This document shows, one piece after another, positions 1-13,730 of a stretch of DNA of 64,000 nucleotides. Positions within the stretch are counted from its first letter, which is position 1. Every line of letters begins with the position of its first letter. The notes beneath the pieces were generated by a model. The model worked only from the letters and a program-made list of their open reading frames with translations. It was not told the origin of the DNA and made no database searches. The translations under genes and the position numbers were made by a program. Location of the stretch: positions 1-64,000 of the forward strand of contig NZ_PVNK01000207.1 in assembly GCF_002994615.1 (NCBI RefSeq). Reading direction: 5' to 3'. The DNA comes from Enhygromyxa salina (GTDB taxonomy: Bacteria > Myxococcota_A > Polyangia > Nannocystales > Nannocystaceae).

Positions 1-178
1 TCGTTGCGCTGGCGGTACGCGCTGTCGAACAGGTGAATGAAGAGATCGCTCATGACCCGGCCAGCGCCAGGCTGGGGCCGGGCGGACCTGGGCTGAGCCT
101 GAGCGCAGAGTATGCTGGCCGGGTCATGAGCGATCTCTTCATTCACCTGTTCGACAGCGCGTACCGCCAGCGCAACGA
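1..178. repeat. 65-bp perfect inverted repeat at window edge
   Basis: Bases 1-65 are the exact reverse complement of 114-178, separated by a 48-base loop (66-113); base 66 does not pair with 113. The arm may extend left of base 1. The right arm holds the start of the small gene beginning at 126, so the left arm encodes the same first residues on the minus strand. This could be a real inverted duplication or a fold-back chimera at a contig end. Confidence 0.9.
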
Positions 179-419
179 CATCGAGACGCTGCGTCTCGAC
201 GCCGAGGTCGACGCGGACAACATCAGCCACCTCCGCCGACGCCTCGATCTGACCGAGGCTCGGCTCGATCGCGCCGAGCTGGTGATCGAGGCGATGTTCG
301 TCTACCTCGAGAACCAGGAGCTGATGAACCGCGACACGCTCGCGATGCTGATCCGCGAGGTCGACGGCCTCGACGGCAAGGTCGACGGCCGGGCGGGGGT
401 CAAGCCGACCGAAGGCTGA
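126..419 (+). CDS. Small coiled-coil hypothetical protein
   Basis: A 97-residue protein starting MSDLFIHLFDSAYRQRN. The middle (about residues 20-70) is a charged, heptad-like helix rich in Leu, Asp and Arg, consistent with a short coiled coil; the tail is Gly/Lys rich. No catalytic motif or signal peptide is visible. An upstream in-frame start at 33 would add 31 residues encoded by the inverted repeat, so the ATG at 126 is preferred. Function unknown. The 5' third lies in the right arm of the edge palindrome, so the true upstream context may be misassembled. Confidence 0.55.
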   Translation: MSDLFIHLFDSAYRQRNDIETLRLDAEVDADNISHLRRRLDLTEARLDRAELVIEAMFVYLENQELMNRDTLAMLIREVDGLDGKVDGRAGVKPTEG

Positions 420-433
420 GCGCAGTCCTCGAG

Positions 434-1429
434 TCAGTGCGACCGCGGGCTCGTGGGGTTGGGCCGCGTCGGGTGGGTCGGCCGGGCCGGCGCGTCCTTG
501 ACCGCCATCAGCTCGACGGTGAAGGTCAGCCTCGAGTTGGCGGGGATCTTCCCCGTGGCCCGCTCGCCGTAGGCGAGCTCGGGTGGGATGATCAGGCGCC
601 GCAGCCCGCCGACCTTCATCCCGGCGATGCCGAGCTCCCAGCCCTTGATCACCCGCCCGGTCCCGAGCACGAAGGCGATCGGCTTCTTGCGCGTGACCGA
701 CGAGTCGAACACGGTGTCGTCGTCGAGCTTGCCAGTGTAGTGAACCGTGACCCGGTCCTTGTCGGCGGCGGCCCGGCCCTCGCCCTCGGCGTACTCCTCT
801 ACGATGACGCCGCCCTCGAGCTCGAAGCGCCGCAGCGGCTCACCGGCGAAGACCTCGTCGCCCTTGGGATCGGGCAGGGGCGGGACGGCCGAGACCAGCT
901 CGATCGTGAAGGTCAGCTGGGAGTTGGCGGGGATCTTGCCCTTCTTGCGCTTGCCGTAGGCGAGCTCGGGGGGGATCGTCAGCTTGCGCTTGCCGCCGAC
1001 CTTCATGCCCGGCACGCCCTGGTCCCAGCCCTTGATCACGCGGCCCTGGCCGAGCGTGAAGGTGAAGGGGTGCTTGCGCTTGCGCGAGGTGTCGAACATC
1101 GTGCCGTCGGCGAGCGTGCCGTAGTAGTGGACGCTGACCTCGGACCCGACCTTGGCCTCCTCGCCCTCGCCGATCACGAAATCCTCGACGAGGATGCCGC
1201 CCGGGAGCGTGGCCGTGGACACCGGCTCGCCGTCGTAGCCGGGGTCTGGCGGGATCGGGTTTTTAACCGGGGTCTGGGCGGGGTTCTGGGCAGGCGCCGC
1301 TTGCCCCGCTGGTGTCGCCTGCGCGCCCGCTTCGGCCTTGGCCGTGTCGCTCGCGCTTGGCGGAGCGACACACGCGACGAGCGCGACGAGCAGGCACGGC
1401 GAGATCAGGGCGCGGGACACGGTGGTCAT
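434..1429 (-). CDS. Lipoprotein with two FKBP peptidyl-prolyl isomerase domains
   Basis: A 331-residue lipoprotein. The signal peptide ends in the lipobox LVAC and is followed by an Ala/Pro-rich linker. Two FKBP-type domains lie in tandem, at about residues 85-185 and 205-310. Each has the family landmarks: V.VHY.G.L.D.T.FD.S, LG.GRVIKGW, GMKVGG, IPPELAYG and IPAN..L.F..EL. The product should catalyse cis-trans prolyl isomerisation of envelope proteins, probably at the outer membrane. An ATG seven codons upstream exists, but the 1429 start gives a cleaner signal peptide. Two fused FKBP domains are less usual than one. Confidence 0.9.
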   Translation of the reverse strand: MTTVSRALISPCLLVALVACVAPPSASDTAKAEAGAQATPAGQAAPAQNPAQTPVKNPIPPDPGYDGEPVSTATLPGGILVEDFVIGEGEEAKVGSEVSVHYYGTLADGTMFDTSRKRKHPFTFTLGQGRVIKGWDQGVPGMKVGGKRKLTIPPELAYGKRKKGKIPANSQLTFTIELVSAVPPLPDPKGDEVFAGEPLRRFELEGGVIVEEYAEGEGRAAADKDRVTVHYTGKLDDDTVFDSSVTRKKPIAFVLGTGRVIKGWELGIAGMKVGGLRRLIIPPELAYGERATGKIPANSRLTFTVELMAVKDAPARPTHPTRPNPTSPRSH

Positions 1430-1470
1430 GGCGCGCAGGTATATAGACAAAGCTCGGCCCTGTCATCGGG

Positions 1471-4904
<3,434 letters not shown>

Positions 4905-4908
<4 letters not shown>

Positions 4909-5225
4909 ACCCGAGCGAGCACGAGCGGGGTTCAGACCCACCGGGTGACCCGCACACCCGCGAGATGGCCGCGGCGATCGTCGAGCTCGAGGCCCTCGAG
5001 CGCAACGCGATGACCCGCCGCGGCCGCAACCTGTGGGTTCAGGTCTCGCGGGTCGGGACCTTGGGCTGGCTGATCGCGCTGCCGATCGTCGGCGGCGCGC
5101 TGCTCGGCAGCATCGTCGATCGCCACCTCGGGACGGGGCTGACCTTCACCCTCGCGCTGCTGGTCGTCGGCGTCGCGCTCGCCGGCTTCGGGTTGTGGCG
5201 CCACGCGCAGGAGCTGGACGACTGA
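4905..5225 (+). CDS. atpQ: N-ATPase accessory membrane protein AtpQ (AtpI/AtpZ-like)
   Basis: 106 residues: a polar N-terminal half with a short helix, then two membrane segments at about residues 50-70 and 78-98, ending WRHAQELDD. Size, topology and position between atpC and atpR match the AtpI/AtpZ-like protein named AtpQ in N-ATPase operons. The GTG start overlaps the atpC stop by four bases. It probably assists c-ring assembly or ion supply, as proposed for AtpI-like proteins; this role is inferred from the family. Confidence 0.82.
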
Positions 5226-5226
5226 G

Positions 5227-5493
5227 ATGGACCCGCTCGAGCTCGTGATCGGTGCCCTCGTCGGCGCGGCGCTCGCGGGCGTCCACGCCTGGGCGGTCTA
5301 CCGGGCGGCGGCGCGGGTCGTGGACGCTCGCCGCGCCGACGCGCTCCTCGCCTTCCCGGTCCGCGTCGTGGCGCCGGCGGCCGGGCTGTTTGCGCTCGCG
5401 CTCTCGAGCCCCGCGGCGCTGACCGGCGGCGTGCTGGCCTTCGCGATCGGTCAAGTCCTGGCGCGCGCTCGCCTGACTCGCGCTCGAGATTGA
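5227..5493 (+). CDS. atpR: N-ATPase accessory membrane protein AtpR
   Basis: 88 residues with three predicted membrane segments (about 5-23, 38-57 and 62-80) and Arg-rich loops. It starts one base after the atpQ stop. Position and three-helix topology identify it as AtpR, the marker protein of the N-ATPase group, thought to help assemble the rotor ring. Sequence conservation in this family is low, so the assignment rests largely on context. Confidence 0.82.
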   Translation: MDPLELVIGALVGAALAGVHAWAVYRAAARVVDARRADALLAFPVRVVAPAAGLFALALSSPAALTGGVLAFAIGQVLARARLTRARD

Positions 5494-5499
5494 TCCGCC

Positions 5500-6198
5500 A
5501 TGAACCCGGTCTTCACGCTGCGCCTGTTCGGGCTCGAGATCCCCGACACGATCCCCGTGTCGCTCGGCCTGGTCGCGCTGATCCTGGTCGTCGCGTGGTT
5601 GAGCGCGCGGCGGCTCGTGGTCCACGAGCCGAGCCGCTGGCAGGTCGTGCTCGAGATCTTCGTCGTCTGGCTCAGCGACACCGTCGAGCGGATCATGGGC
5701 GAGGACCCCAGGCCCTACGTGCCGCTGATCGGGACCTTGATCGTCTGGATCGGGCTGTGCAACTTGCTCACCGCCGTGCCCTGGGTTCGGCCGCCGACCG
5801 CGGACCTGTCGACGACGGTGGCGCTGGCCTTGGTCGTGATGATCGCGGTCCCGGGCTACGGGATCTGGCGACACGGCGTCGGCGGCTACCTCCGGACCTA
5901 TCTGCGCCCGCACCCGCTCTTGCTGCCCTTCAACATCATCGGTGAGCTGACCCGGACCCTGGCGCTGGCCGTGCGCCTGTTCGGCAACGTGATGAGCGGA
6001 CACATGGTCGGCGCGGTCTTGCTGGTGGTCGCGGGGCTGCTGGTCCCGATCCCGCTGGTCATGCTCGGGCTGCTGACCGGGATGATCCAGGCCTACATCT
6101 TCGGGATCCTCGCCGCGGTCTTCATCGCGGCGGCGATCCAGGTCGACCTCGCGCGCGATCAGCCGGCCGAGCCGGCCCAGGTTCAGGAGAAGACATGA
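5500..6198 (+). CDS. atpB: N-type ATPase Fo subunit a
   Basis: 232 residues with five to six membrane helices. The ion-channel helix carries the diagnostic LALAVRLFGNVMSGHMVG, including the essential Arg that faces the rotor. The C-terminal helix has GMIQAYIFGILAAVFIAAAI, matching the conserved Gln/Tyr/Phe pattern of the family. It starts six bases after atpR and its end overlaps the atpE start by four bases (ATGA). Confidence 0.95.
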   Translation: MNPVFTLRLFGLEIPDTIPVSLGLVALILVVAWLSARRLVVHEPSRWQVVLEIFVVWLSDTVERIMGEDPRPYVPLIGTLIVWIGLCNLLTAVPWVRPPTADLSTTVALALVVMIAVPGYGIWRHGVGGYLRTYLRPHPLLLPFNIIGELTRTLALAVRLFGNVMSGHMVGAVLLVVAGLLVPIPLVMLGLLTGMIQAYIFGILAAVFIAAAIQVDLARDQPAEPAQVQEKT

Positions 6199-6446
6199 AC
6201 GAACAGACCCTGTTGTCCCTCGCGTCGATCATCATGGCCGGGATCACCGTGACGATCGGGAGCATCGCGCCGGCGCTGGCCGAGGGCCGGGCCGTGGTCG
6301 CGGCCCTCGACGCGATCGCGCGCCAGCCCGAGGCGGCCTCGTCGACGACCCGGACCTTGTTCGTGGGTATGGCGATGGTCGAGTCGACCGCGATCTACTG
6401 CCTGGTCGTCGCGCTGGTCCTGCTATTCGCCAATCCCTTGATCTGA
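6195..6446 (+). CDS. atpE: N-type ATPase Fo rotor subunit c with Na+-type ligand set
   Basis: 83 residues, two membrane helices joined by the polar loop ARQPEA. Helix 1 has P26 and E30; helix 2 has E63-S64-T65 and Y68, followed by LVVALVLLFANP. Glu-Ser-Thr plus Tyr is the known Na+-ligand pattern of sodium-dependent c rings. E30 takes the position that is Gln in Ilyobacter-type rings, giving two carboxylates as described for N-type c subunits. The motif allows Na+ binding, but N-type rings with this pattern have also been argued to carry protons, so the ion is not settled. Confidence 0.95.
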   Translation: MNEQTLLSLASIIMAGITVTIGSIAPALAEGRAVVAALDAIARQPEAASSTTRTLFVGMAMVESTAIYCLVVALVLLFANPLI

Positions 6447-6453
6447 GCCGTGT

Positions 6454-7212
6454 ATGGGCGTCGACTGGACAACCGTCATCTTCGAGATGGTCAACTTCGG
6501 CTTGCTCGTGCTGATCATGCTCCGCTTCGTGTTTCGTCCGGTCCGCAGGATCCTCGACGAGCGCAAGGCCGATCTCGCCCAGCGCGAGGCCGAGACCGCC
6601 GCGCGTGAGGCCGAAGCCGCCGAGGTCCGCGCGCGCTTCGAGACCCAATTGGCCGAGATCGACGCGCTCGCCGAGCGGCGCCAGAGCGCGGCCCTGTCCG
6701 AGGCCCGGGCCGAGGGCGAGGCGATCATCGAAGAGGCGCGGGCGGCCGCCCGGAGCGATCGCGCCAAGGCCGAGGCCGAGCTCGGTCGCGCGCGCCAGCG
6801 GACCCTCGCGCGCTTCCGGGCCGAGGTCCTGGGCCTCGGCGCCCAGATCGCGCGCCGGGTCGTGGGCGAGATCGGGACCGCCGAGCTCAGCTTTGCGTTC
6901 GCCCGTCGGGCCGTGCACGCGCTCGAGGACGCCGTCGACGGCGAAGCTGCGGCCGGACAGATCCGGGTTGAGCACAGCCTCGACGTCGAGCCCGACGAGC
7001 TCGAGGCCTTCATCCGTGACGAGCTCGGCGCGGAGGTCGAGCTCCGCTTCGAGCCCGACCCCGAGCTCGTCAGTGGCGTGCGCCTCCACGCCGACGGCCG
7101 CGAGGTCGAGTCGAGCGTGGGCGCGAGCCTCGACGCGTGGTACCGCGATCTGATCGGCGATGAGGGCGACGGCGAGGGGCCCGCGATCCAGGCGCAGACG
7201 GGCGCCCGATGA
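6454..7212 (+). CDS. atpF: N-type ATPase subunit b with delta-like C-terminal extension
   Basis: 252 residues, far longer than a usual b subunit of about 160. An N-terminal membrane anchor (about residues 8-28) is followed by a long Ala/Glu/Arg coiled coil to about residue 150. The last 100 residues include DPELVSGVRLHADGREVESSV and ASLDAWYRDL. That segment resembles the C-terminus of delta/OSCP subunits (a D..L..G..I..GD...D.S pattern). The operon has no separate delta gene, so this tail probably supplies the delta function of holding the stator to F1. Confidence 0.9.
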   Translation: MGVDWTTVIFEMVNFGLLVLIMLRFVFRPVRRILDERKADLAQREAETAAREAEAAEVRARFETQLAEIDALAERRQSAALSEARAEGEAIIEEARAAARSDRAKAEAELGRARQRTLARFRAEVLGLGAQIARRVVGEIGTAELSFAFARRAVHALEDAVDGEAAAGQIRVEHSLDVEPDELEAFIRDELGAEVELRFEPDPELVSGVRLHADGREVESSVGASLDAWYRDLIGDEGDGEGPAIQAQTGAR

Positions 7213-8795
7213 GCGACCCAGGTGGCGAGACCGAGCTCGAAGGGGCCATGCGCGCGCAGCTCGAGCGCGCGCTCGAGCAGACCCGCGAGGGCCTCGCCGG
7301 GCTCGAGCCGCGGACCCGGATCGAGCGCCTCGGGCGGGTCGTCGCCGTCGGCGATGGGGTTGCGATCGCGCACGAGCTCGAGCGCCCGGTGTTCGGCGAG
7401 TTGGTCGACGTCGGCGGCGTCGCGGGTCGGGCCGAGAGCGTGTCGGCGTCGGAGGTTCGCCTGGTCCTGCTCGGGCGCGGGAGCGTCGAGGCCGGCGATC
7501 CGGTCCGCCGGGCGGGGCGAATCCTCGACACCCCGGCCGGTTCGGGCCTGCTCGGGCGGGTGGTCAATCCCCTCGGTCACCCCCTCGACGGCCGCGGCCC
7601 CCTCGCTGGCCGCCGACGGATCCGGGTCGAGCGGGATCAGGTCCCGCTCGCCGACCGTGAGCTGGTCTCGCGCCCGCTGCGGACCGGGGTGTTTGCGATC
7701 GACACGATGATCCCGATCGGCCGCGGCCAACGCCAATTGGTGATCGGCGATCGCTCGACGGGCAAGACCGAGCTGTGCGTCGACATCCTCGCCGCGCTCG
7801 AGCCCGAGATCGTCGGGGTCTACGTCGCGATCGGCCGCCGGGGCTCGGAGATCGCCGGGGTCGTCGCTCAGCTGCGCGAGGCGGGCGTGCTCGAGCGCGG
7901 CTTTTGTGTCGTCAGCGACGCCGACGATCCGCTCGGGCTGGTCCACCTGACGCCCTACGCGGCCTGTGCGATGGCGGAGTCCCTGGTCGAGGGCGGCCGC
8001 GACGTGGTCATCGTCTACGACGATCTGAGCAGTCACGCGCACGCCCACCGCTCGCTCGCGCTGCTGCTCGGCCGTCCGGTCGGGCGCGAGGCCTACCCGG
8101 TCGATGTGTTCTATGCCCACGCGCGCCTGCTCGAGCGCGCCGCGCAGTTCGGCGCGGAGCTGGGCGGCGGCTCGCTCACGGCGCTGCCGATCGTCGAGAC
8201 CCAAGCCGGGGATCTGACCGCCTACATCCCGACCAACCTGGTCTCGATCACCGACGGGCAGATCCGCCTCGACGCCGGGCTGGTGGCGGCGGGCCTCAAC
8301 CCGGCGGTCGATCTCGGGCTCTCGGTCTCGCGCGTCGGCGGCAAGGCTCAGCCCGAGCTCGTCCGAACCCTCGCGGGCTCGTTCAAGAACCGCTACGCGC
8401 AATTTCTCGAGCTCGAGTCCTTCGCGCGCTTCGGGGGGCGGCTCGAGCCCAGTGCCCAGGCCGTGATCGACTGGGGCCGGCGGGCCCGCGCGGCGCTGCA
8501 TCAGGCCTACGGTCAGCCCCGGACCTGGGCCCAGACCGTCGCGCGGATGCTCCTCGTCGACGATCCGGCCTTCATCAAGCTGAGCCAGGAAGGGGTCGCG
8601 GACGCGGTCGACGAGGGGGTTGCGAGGCTGCTCGATGATCCGGCCTTCGACCGGGCGGCGATCGACGGTGGTCGCGTGGGTCGGGAGCTCATCGATCCGC
8701 TGCGGCGCCGCGCCGCCGTGGTCGCGGCCGCGCTCGTCGAGCGCTTCGGGATCGACGCGACTGTGGACCGCGCGGGCGAGGAGCCAGGCGCGTGA
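7209..8795 (+). CDS. atpA: N-type ATPase F1 subunit alpha
   Basis: 528 residues. The P-loop is GDRSTGKTELCVDI at about residue 180, preceded by the TGVFAIDTMIPIGRGQRQL block. Downstream are YDDLSSHAHAHRSLALLLGRP and TETQAGDLTAYIPTN-type sequence, followed by the signature-like region SLTALPIVETQAGD and the VSRVGGKAQ block. Alpha binds nucleotide non-catalytically and pairs with beta. The start overlaps the atpF stop by four bases. Confidence 0.95.
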   Translation: MSDPGGETELEGAMRAQLERALEQTREGLAGLEPRTRIERLGRVVAVGDGVAIAHELERPVFGELVDVGGVAGRAESVSASEVRLVLLGRGSVEAGDPVRRAGRILDTPAGSGLLGRVVNPLGHPLDGRGPLAGRRRIRVERDQVPLADRELVSRPLRTGVFAIDTMIPIGRGQRQLVIGDRSTGKTELCVDILAALEPEIVGVYVAIGRRGSEIAGVVAQLREAGVLERGFCVVSDADDPLGLVHLTPYAACAMAESLVEGGRDVVIVYDDLSSHAHAHRSLALLLGRPVGREAYPVDVFYAHARLLERAAQFGAELGGGSLTALPIVETQAGDLTAYIPTNLVSITDGQIRLDAGLVAAGLNPAVDLGLSVSRVGGKAQPELVRTLAGSFKNRYAQFLELESFARFGGRLEPSAQAVIDWGRRARAALHQAYGQPRTWAQTVARMLLVDDPAFIKLSQEGVADAVDEGVARLLDDPAFDRAAIDGGRVGRELIDPLRRRAAVVAAALVERFGIDATVDRAGEEPGA

Positions 8796-9631
8796 CCAAG
8801 CTTCGGGCGCTCGAGTCGCCGCTGCGGGCGTGGCGGAGCTTCCGGGACATCGCCCGCGCGACCCAGACCCTCGCCGCGGTCCAGGCCATGCAGTGGGCCG
8901 AGCGCAGCGCCCGGGCCGACGCGCACCTGAGCTGGTGCGAGGCCGTCGCGGCCGCCCATCGCCTGCCGCCGAGCCCGGGACCGCGCCCGCGGGTCGTGCT
9001 CGTGCTCGGCACGGAGCTGGGCCTGTGCGGGTCGCTCAACCGCGAGCTCGCGGCGTGCTGCGAGCGGGCGGGCCTCGACCGCGCGCCCACGGTCCTGTCG
9101 GTCGTCGTCGGCTCGCGCCTCGCGCTGCTCGAGCCGCTCGCGGGCGCACGCCCGATCCACCGCGAGGCCCCGAGCTCGCTGCCCGCGGCGCGTCGGCTCG
9201 GCGCCGAGATCGAGGATCTGATCAACCTGTTGCCGGACGCGCTCGCCGTCGAGCTGAGCATCGTGCTGGCCACCGCGGTCGACGAGGACGCCCACCCGCG
9301 CGTCGAGCTGCGGACCAGCGCGCGGCCGGACCTCGAGCTCGAGCCGAGCGATCGGAGCTGGCTCGACCGGCCCCGCCGCGAGCTCTCGGTCCCGGCCTCG
9401 TTCGCGGGCCAGGCCCAGCTCCTCGCCCGCAACGCGCGGCTGGTCGCGGCCCTGTGCCGGGCGATCACCAGCGAGAACGAGGCTCGCTGGCGAACCATGA
9501 GCCGGGCCCACGAGTCCGCCCAGCGCCGCATCGGCGAGCAAGAGCGGCGGCTTCGCAGGCTCCGCCAGGAGCTGATCACCCAGGAGATGCTCGAGGCGCG
9601 ACAGGGATCGGGCACGAGTCGTCAAGGGTGA
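8792..9631 (+). CDS. atpG: N-type ATPase F1 subunit gamma
   Basis: 279 residues. The N-terminal helix carries SFRDIARATQTLAAVQAMQW and the middle domain has VLVLGTELGLCGSLNREL, equivalent to the gamma G..GLCG.N signature. The C-terminal helix has RLVAALCRAITSENEARWRTM...RR..E, matching the family end (AR..AM..A..NA). It forms the central rotor shaft. The GTG start overlaps atpA by four bases. It is the last gene of the operon. Confidence 0.9.
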   Translation: MTKLRALESPLRAWRSFRDIARATQTLAAVQAMQWAERSARADAHLSWCEAVAAAHRLPPSPGPRPRVVLVLGTELGLCGSLNRELAACCERAGLDRAPTVLSVVVGSRLALLEPLAGARPIHREAPSSLPAARRLGAEIEDLINLLPDALAVELSIVLATAVDEDAHPRVELRTSARPDLELEPSDRSWLDRPRRELSVPASFAGQAQLLARNARLVAALCRAITSENEARWRTMSRAHESAQRRIGEQERRLRRLRQELITQEMLEARQGSGTSRQG

Positions 9632-9692
9632 ACACGACCGGCATCCGAGCGGCGGCATCTCTTCGAAGGCCAAGGGGTGTTATCTTGTCCGA

Positions 9693-10154
9693 GTGAAGAT
9701 TTGGCGATGGCTCGGTGCGGCGTCGCTTGGGCTGTGCTCCCTGGCGGGGTGCAGCTCGGTCCAGGCTCAGGTGGCCTGTCCGACCACCCACGTGAGCGCT
9801 CCAATCCTGCGCTCCCAAGCGGAGCTCGAAGCACAGATCGCCCTCGCAAAGGGTGAAGCCTGGGATGAGGAGTCGGTCCCCGCCTGTACCCTCGATGAGC
9901 TGCCCGAGGTCGACTGGGACACGGAGGCGGTCGCGGTGATCGTACGGCGGGGGCGGTCGAGCGTGGACCGCATGAGCGTGAGCGGGCGACGGCTCCACGT
10001 GGTCACCCGAGGGATCCGCCAGTGCGGTGGACAAGAGCTGATGAGCTGGCAGGGCACCTTGTTGGTCGTCGTGCCCGCGAAGGTCCAGTCGATCGAGTGG
10101 CGGTCGCTTCGGACCAAGCCCTGCCCGAACCGACGCGGCCCCCGTCCGCCCTGA
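9693..10154 (+). CDS. Small lipoprotein, function unknown
   Basis: 153 residues from a GTG start. The signal peptide MKIWRWLGAASLGLCSLAGC ends in the lipobox LAGC, so the mature protein is membrane-anchored from Cys20. The mature part is a small mixed alpha/beta domain with three further Cys residues (in VACPTT, PACTLD and RQCGGQ), likely paired outside the cytoplasm. No family was recognised. It lies 61 bases after atpG and is probably a separate unit. Confidence 0.7.
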   Translation: MKIWRWLGAASLGLCSLAGCSSVQAQVACPTTHVSAPILRSQAELEAQIALAKGEAWDEESVPACTLDELPEVDWDTEAVAVIVRRGRSSVDRMSVSGRRLHVVTRGIRQCGGQELMSWQGTLLVVVPAKVQSIEWRSLRTKPCPNRRGPRPP

Positions 10155-10201
10155 TCGGTGGCTCTCGACGAGCCTCGCGCCGTGGCCCAGCCGAGGGGCG
10201 C

Positions 10202-10945
10202 CTATTCAGTCACAGGTGGGTCGAGGACGCGGGGGTCCCTCGCGCGCGCGGCCGTGGCCAGGGCCGAGACGATCTCGCTAAAATTGGGCCCCTCGATCTC
10301 GGTCAAGCCCTCGACGTAGGCGTGATAGCCCCGGGCCTCGATCATGTGGAGCGCAGAGACGACCGGACCGACGCCGGGGTAGTGCTCGTCGAGCTGGCCG
10401 ATCTTGTGGGCGCCGAGGTGGGCGAGGTAGGGCAAGGCGGCGCGGTTGGTGACCGGCTCGAGCACCGTGGTCGTGAGCACCCGATCGTGGCCTTCGTCGA
10501 CGACGAGCTCGGCGAGGGCGCGCAGGGCCAGGGCCGCGGTCCACGAGCGTCGGCGCCTGGCGGGCAAGACCGCGAGCTGATCGAAGTAGGCGATCCGGCC
10601 CCGGAGCTCGGCGTCGGGGTCGAAGCCAGGCCGCCACGCGATCGTCGGGCGCTGAGCCCACAGCGGCGACGCGCGCAAGATCGGATCGGGCAGGGTGAGC
10701 GTGAAGCCGATCGCCTCGTCGCCGAGCTCGAGCAGCCACACGCGCGCGCGCGCGAGCAGCTGGGCGTAGCGGCTGTCTTCGCTGCCAAGCAAGAAGCCTG
10801 AGCTGCGAGCCTCGCTCGCGGCTGTGATCGGGAGCCCGCGCCTGACCTCGAGGACCGCGCGGAGGTCCGTGGCGCCGGCTCGCCGGACGCGGGCGCCGTC
10901 TTCGAGCTCGAGCTGGGATCCGGCCTCGCCCACGGCGTCACGCAT
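10202..10945 (-). CDS. GNAT-like N-acetyltransferase
   Basis: 247 residues beginning MRDAVGEAGSQLELEDGARVRRA. The sequence A.DL.AVLEVRR and a central IAYFDQLAVLPARRRRSWTAALALRALAELVVDEG matches the GNAT beta4-alpha3 region, where Arg/Gly-rich residues bind the pyrophosphate of acetyl-CoA. The acceptor is unknown. The frame is open much further upstream but that part lies inside the zinc-ribbon gene, so the ATG at 10945 is used. It starts five bases after the upstream stop, making a two-gene operon. Confidence 0.72.
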   Translation of the reverse strand: MRDAVGEAGSQLELEDGARVRRAGATDLRAVLEVRRGLPITAASEARSSGFLLGSEDSRYAQLLARARVWLLELGDEAIGFTLTLPDPILRASPLWAQRPTIAWRPGFDPDAELRGRIAYFDQLAVLPARRRRSWTAALALRALAELVVDEGHDRVLTTTVLEPVTNRAALPYLAHLGAHKIGQLDEHYPGVGPVVSALHMIEARGYHAYVEGLTEIEGPNFSEIVSALATAARARDPRVLDPPVTE

Positions 10946-10950
10946 GACCG

Positions 10951-11808
10951 TCAAAACAACAAGTTCAAGAGCAGCGAGCCGCGGCGCCCACGTCCGGCGC
11001 CGGATGAGCCCGACTCGCGCCACTCGTTGTTGCGCGCGAGCGAGACCCCGAGCTGCTGGGTTCGCAGCTCCTGAACTCGGGCCTCGTGCACGGCCTTGCG
11101 CGACTGATCGAGGCCGCCGCCGCGGACCCACTCGAGGATGTTGCTGAGCTCGCCCTCGTCGAGCCACACGCCGTGCTGCTTGCAGGTGTCGATGATGACG
11201 CGGCTGAACTTGCCGTACTGGCTGCGGTTCATCAGCGCCTTGCACTCGGGGCAGGGTCGGTAGCGCACGGGTTGGTCCATGGCCGCGGCGGGGCGCTCGC
11301 TGTCGGCGTTGGGCTCGACATCCGCGACCATCTCTTCGGCCCGTCGGATCACGTGCTGGAAGGTCTCGGAGCTGAGCCACAGGCCCGCGCAGCCGCTGCA
11401 CTCGAGCAGCGAGAGGTCCGCGCCGAGGCGGCGGCTGTGCATGCGCTGGTCGCCGCCGCAGGCCGGGCAGATCCGGTCATCGAGCTCGCCCGCGGCCCCT
11501 TCGGCGGCGAGGGGCTGGGCGCAGCTGTGGCAAAAGCGCGCCTTGTCGCTGACCCGGGTGACGCAGCGCGGGCAGATGCTGGTCAGGTCGCGCTCGTAGG
11601 CGGCGAAGCTCGACCCGCAGTGCGAGCAGTTCGGGCCGTCAGACCGCGGCGCGCCGCAGCCCGAGCACCGGACCACCGCGGCCTCGTGGGCCGCAGGTTG
11701 ACTGACGGTGACGACCTCGCCGCAATAGCAGCGAAAGCGGCTGCCGACCTCGTAGCCCGAGGCGTCGAATTGGCGGTTGCACTGGGAGCAGGCGACGATG
11801 AGGCGCAC
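10951..11808 (-). CDS. Multi-zinc-ribbon protein (zf-TFIIB-like)
   Basis: 285 residues with at least six Cys-x2-Cys knuckles: CSQCNRQFD, CSGCGAP...CSHCG, CPRC...CHSC, CPACGG...CSGCAGLWLS and CPECKALMNR...DTCKQHGVWLDEGEL. The last two match the TFIIB-type zinc ribbon family with its conserved C.GVWLD.GEL end. The C-terminus is Gly/Arg rich. It is probably a cytoplasmic metal-binding or protein-interaction factor; no enzyme activity is evident. It is cotranscribed with the acetyltransferase downstream. Confidence 0.8.
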   Translation of the reverse strand: MRLIVACSQCNRQFDASGYEVGSRFRCYCGEVVTVSQPAAHEAAVVRCSGCGAPRSDGPNCSHCGSSFAAYERDLTSICPRCVTRVSDKARFCHSCAQPLAAEGAAGELDDRICPACGGDQRMHSRRLGADLSLLECSGCAGLWLSSETFQHVIRRAEEMVADVEPNADSERPAAAMDQPVRYRPCPECKALMNRSQYGKFSRVIIDTCKQHGVWLDEGELSNILEWVRGGGLDQSRKAVHEARVQELRTQQLGVSLARNNEWRESGSSGAGRGRRGSLLLNLLF

Positions 11809-11871
11809 GGCCCCAAGATAGCAGTCGCGCGGGCGGCGAGCACCCGAGCTGCGGGCAGGTCTCGACCGGGG

Positions 11872-13611
<1,740 letters not shown>

Positions 13612-13730
13612 CTTGCGACGCTAGAATCACGGCGCGCGGGGGCCAACCAAAACGCTTGCGTCGGCTGGCACCCCCCTCGTCAAAAGTTTCGCGAGCCGTG
13701 AATTGACGCTCTCGACCGCACGCAGTTGGA

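Noticed and set aside
10946-11401. N-terminal extension of the acetyltransferase
   Set aside because: The extra 152 residues lie wholly inside the zinc-ribbon gene in another frame and are Arg-rich without motif.
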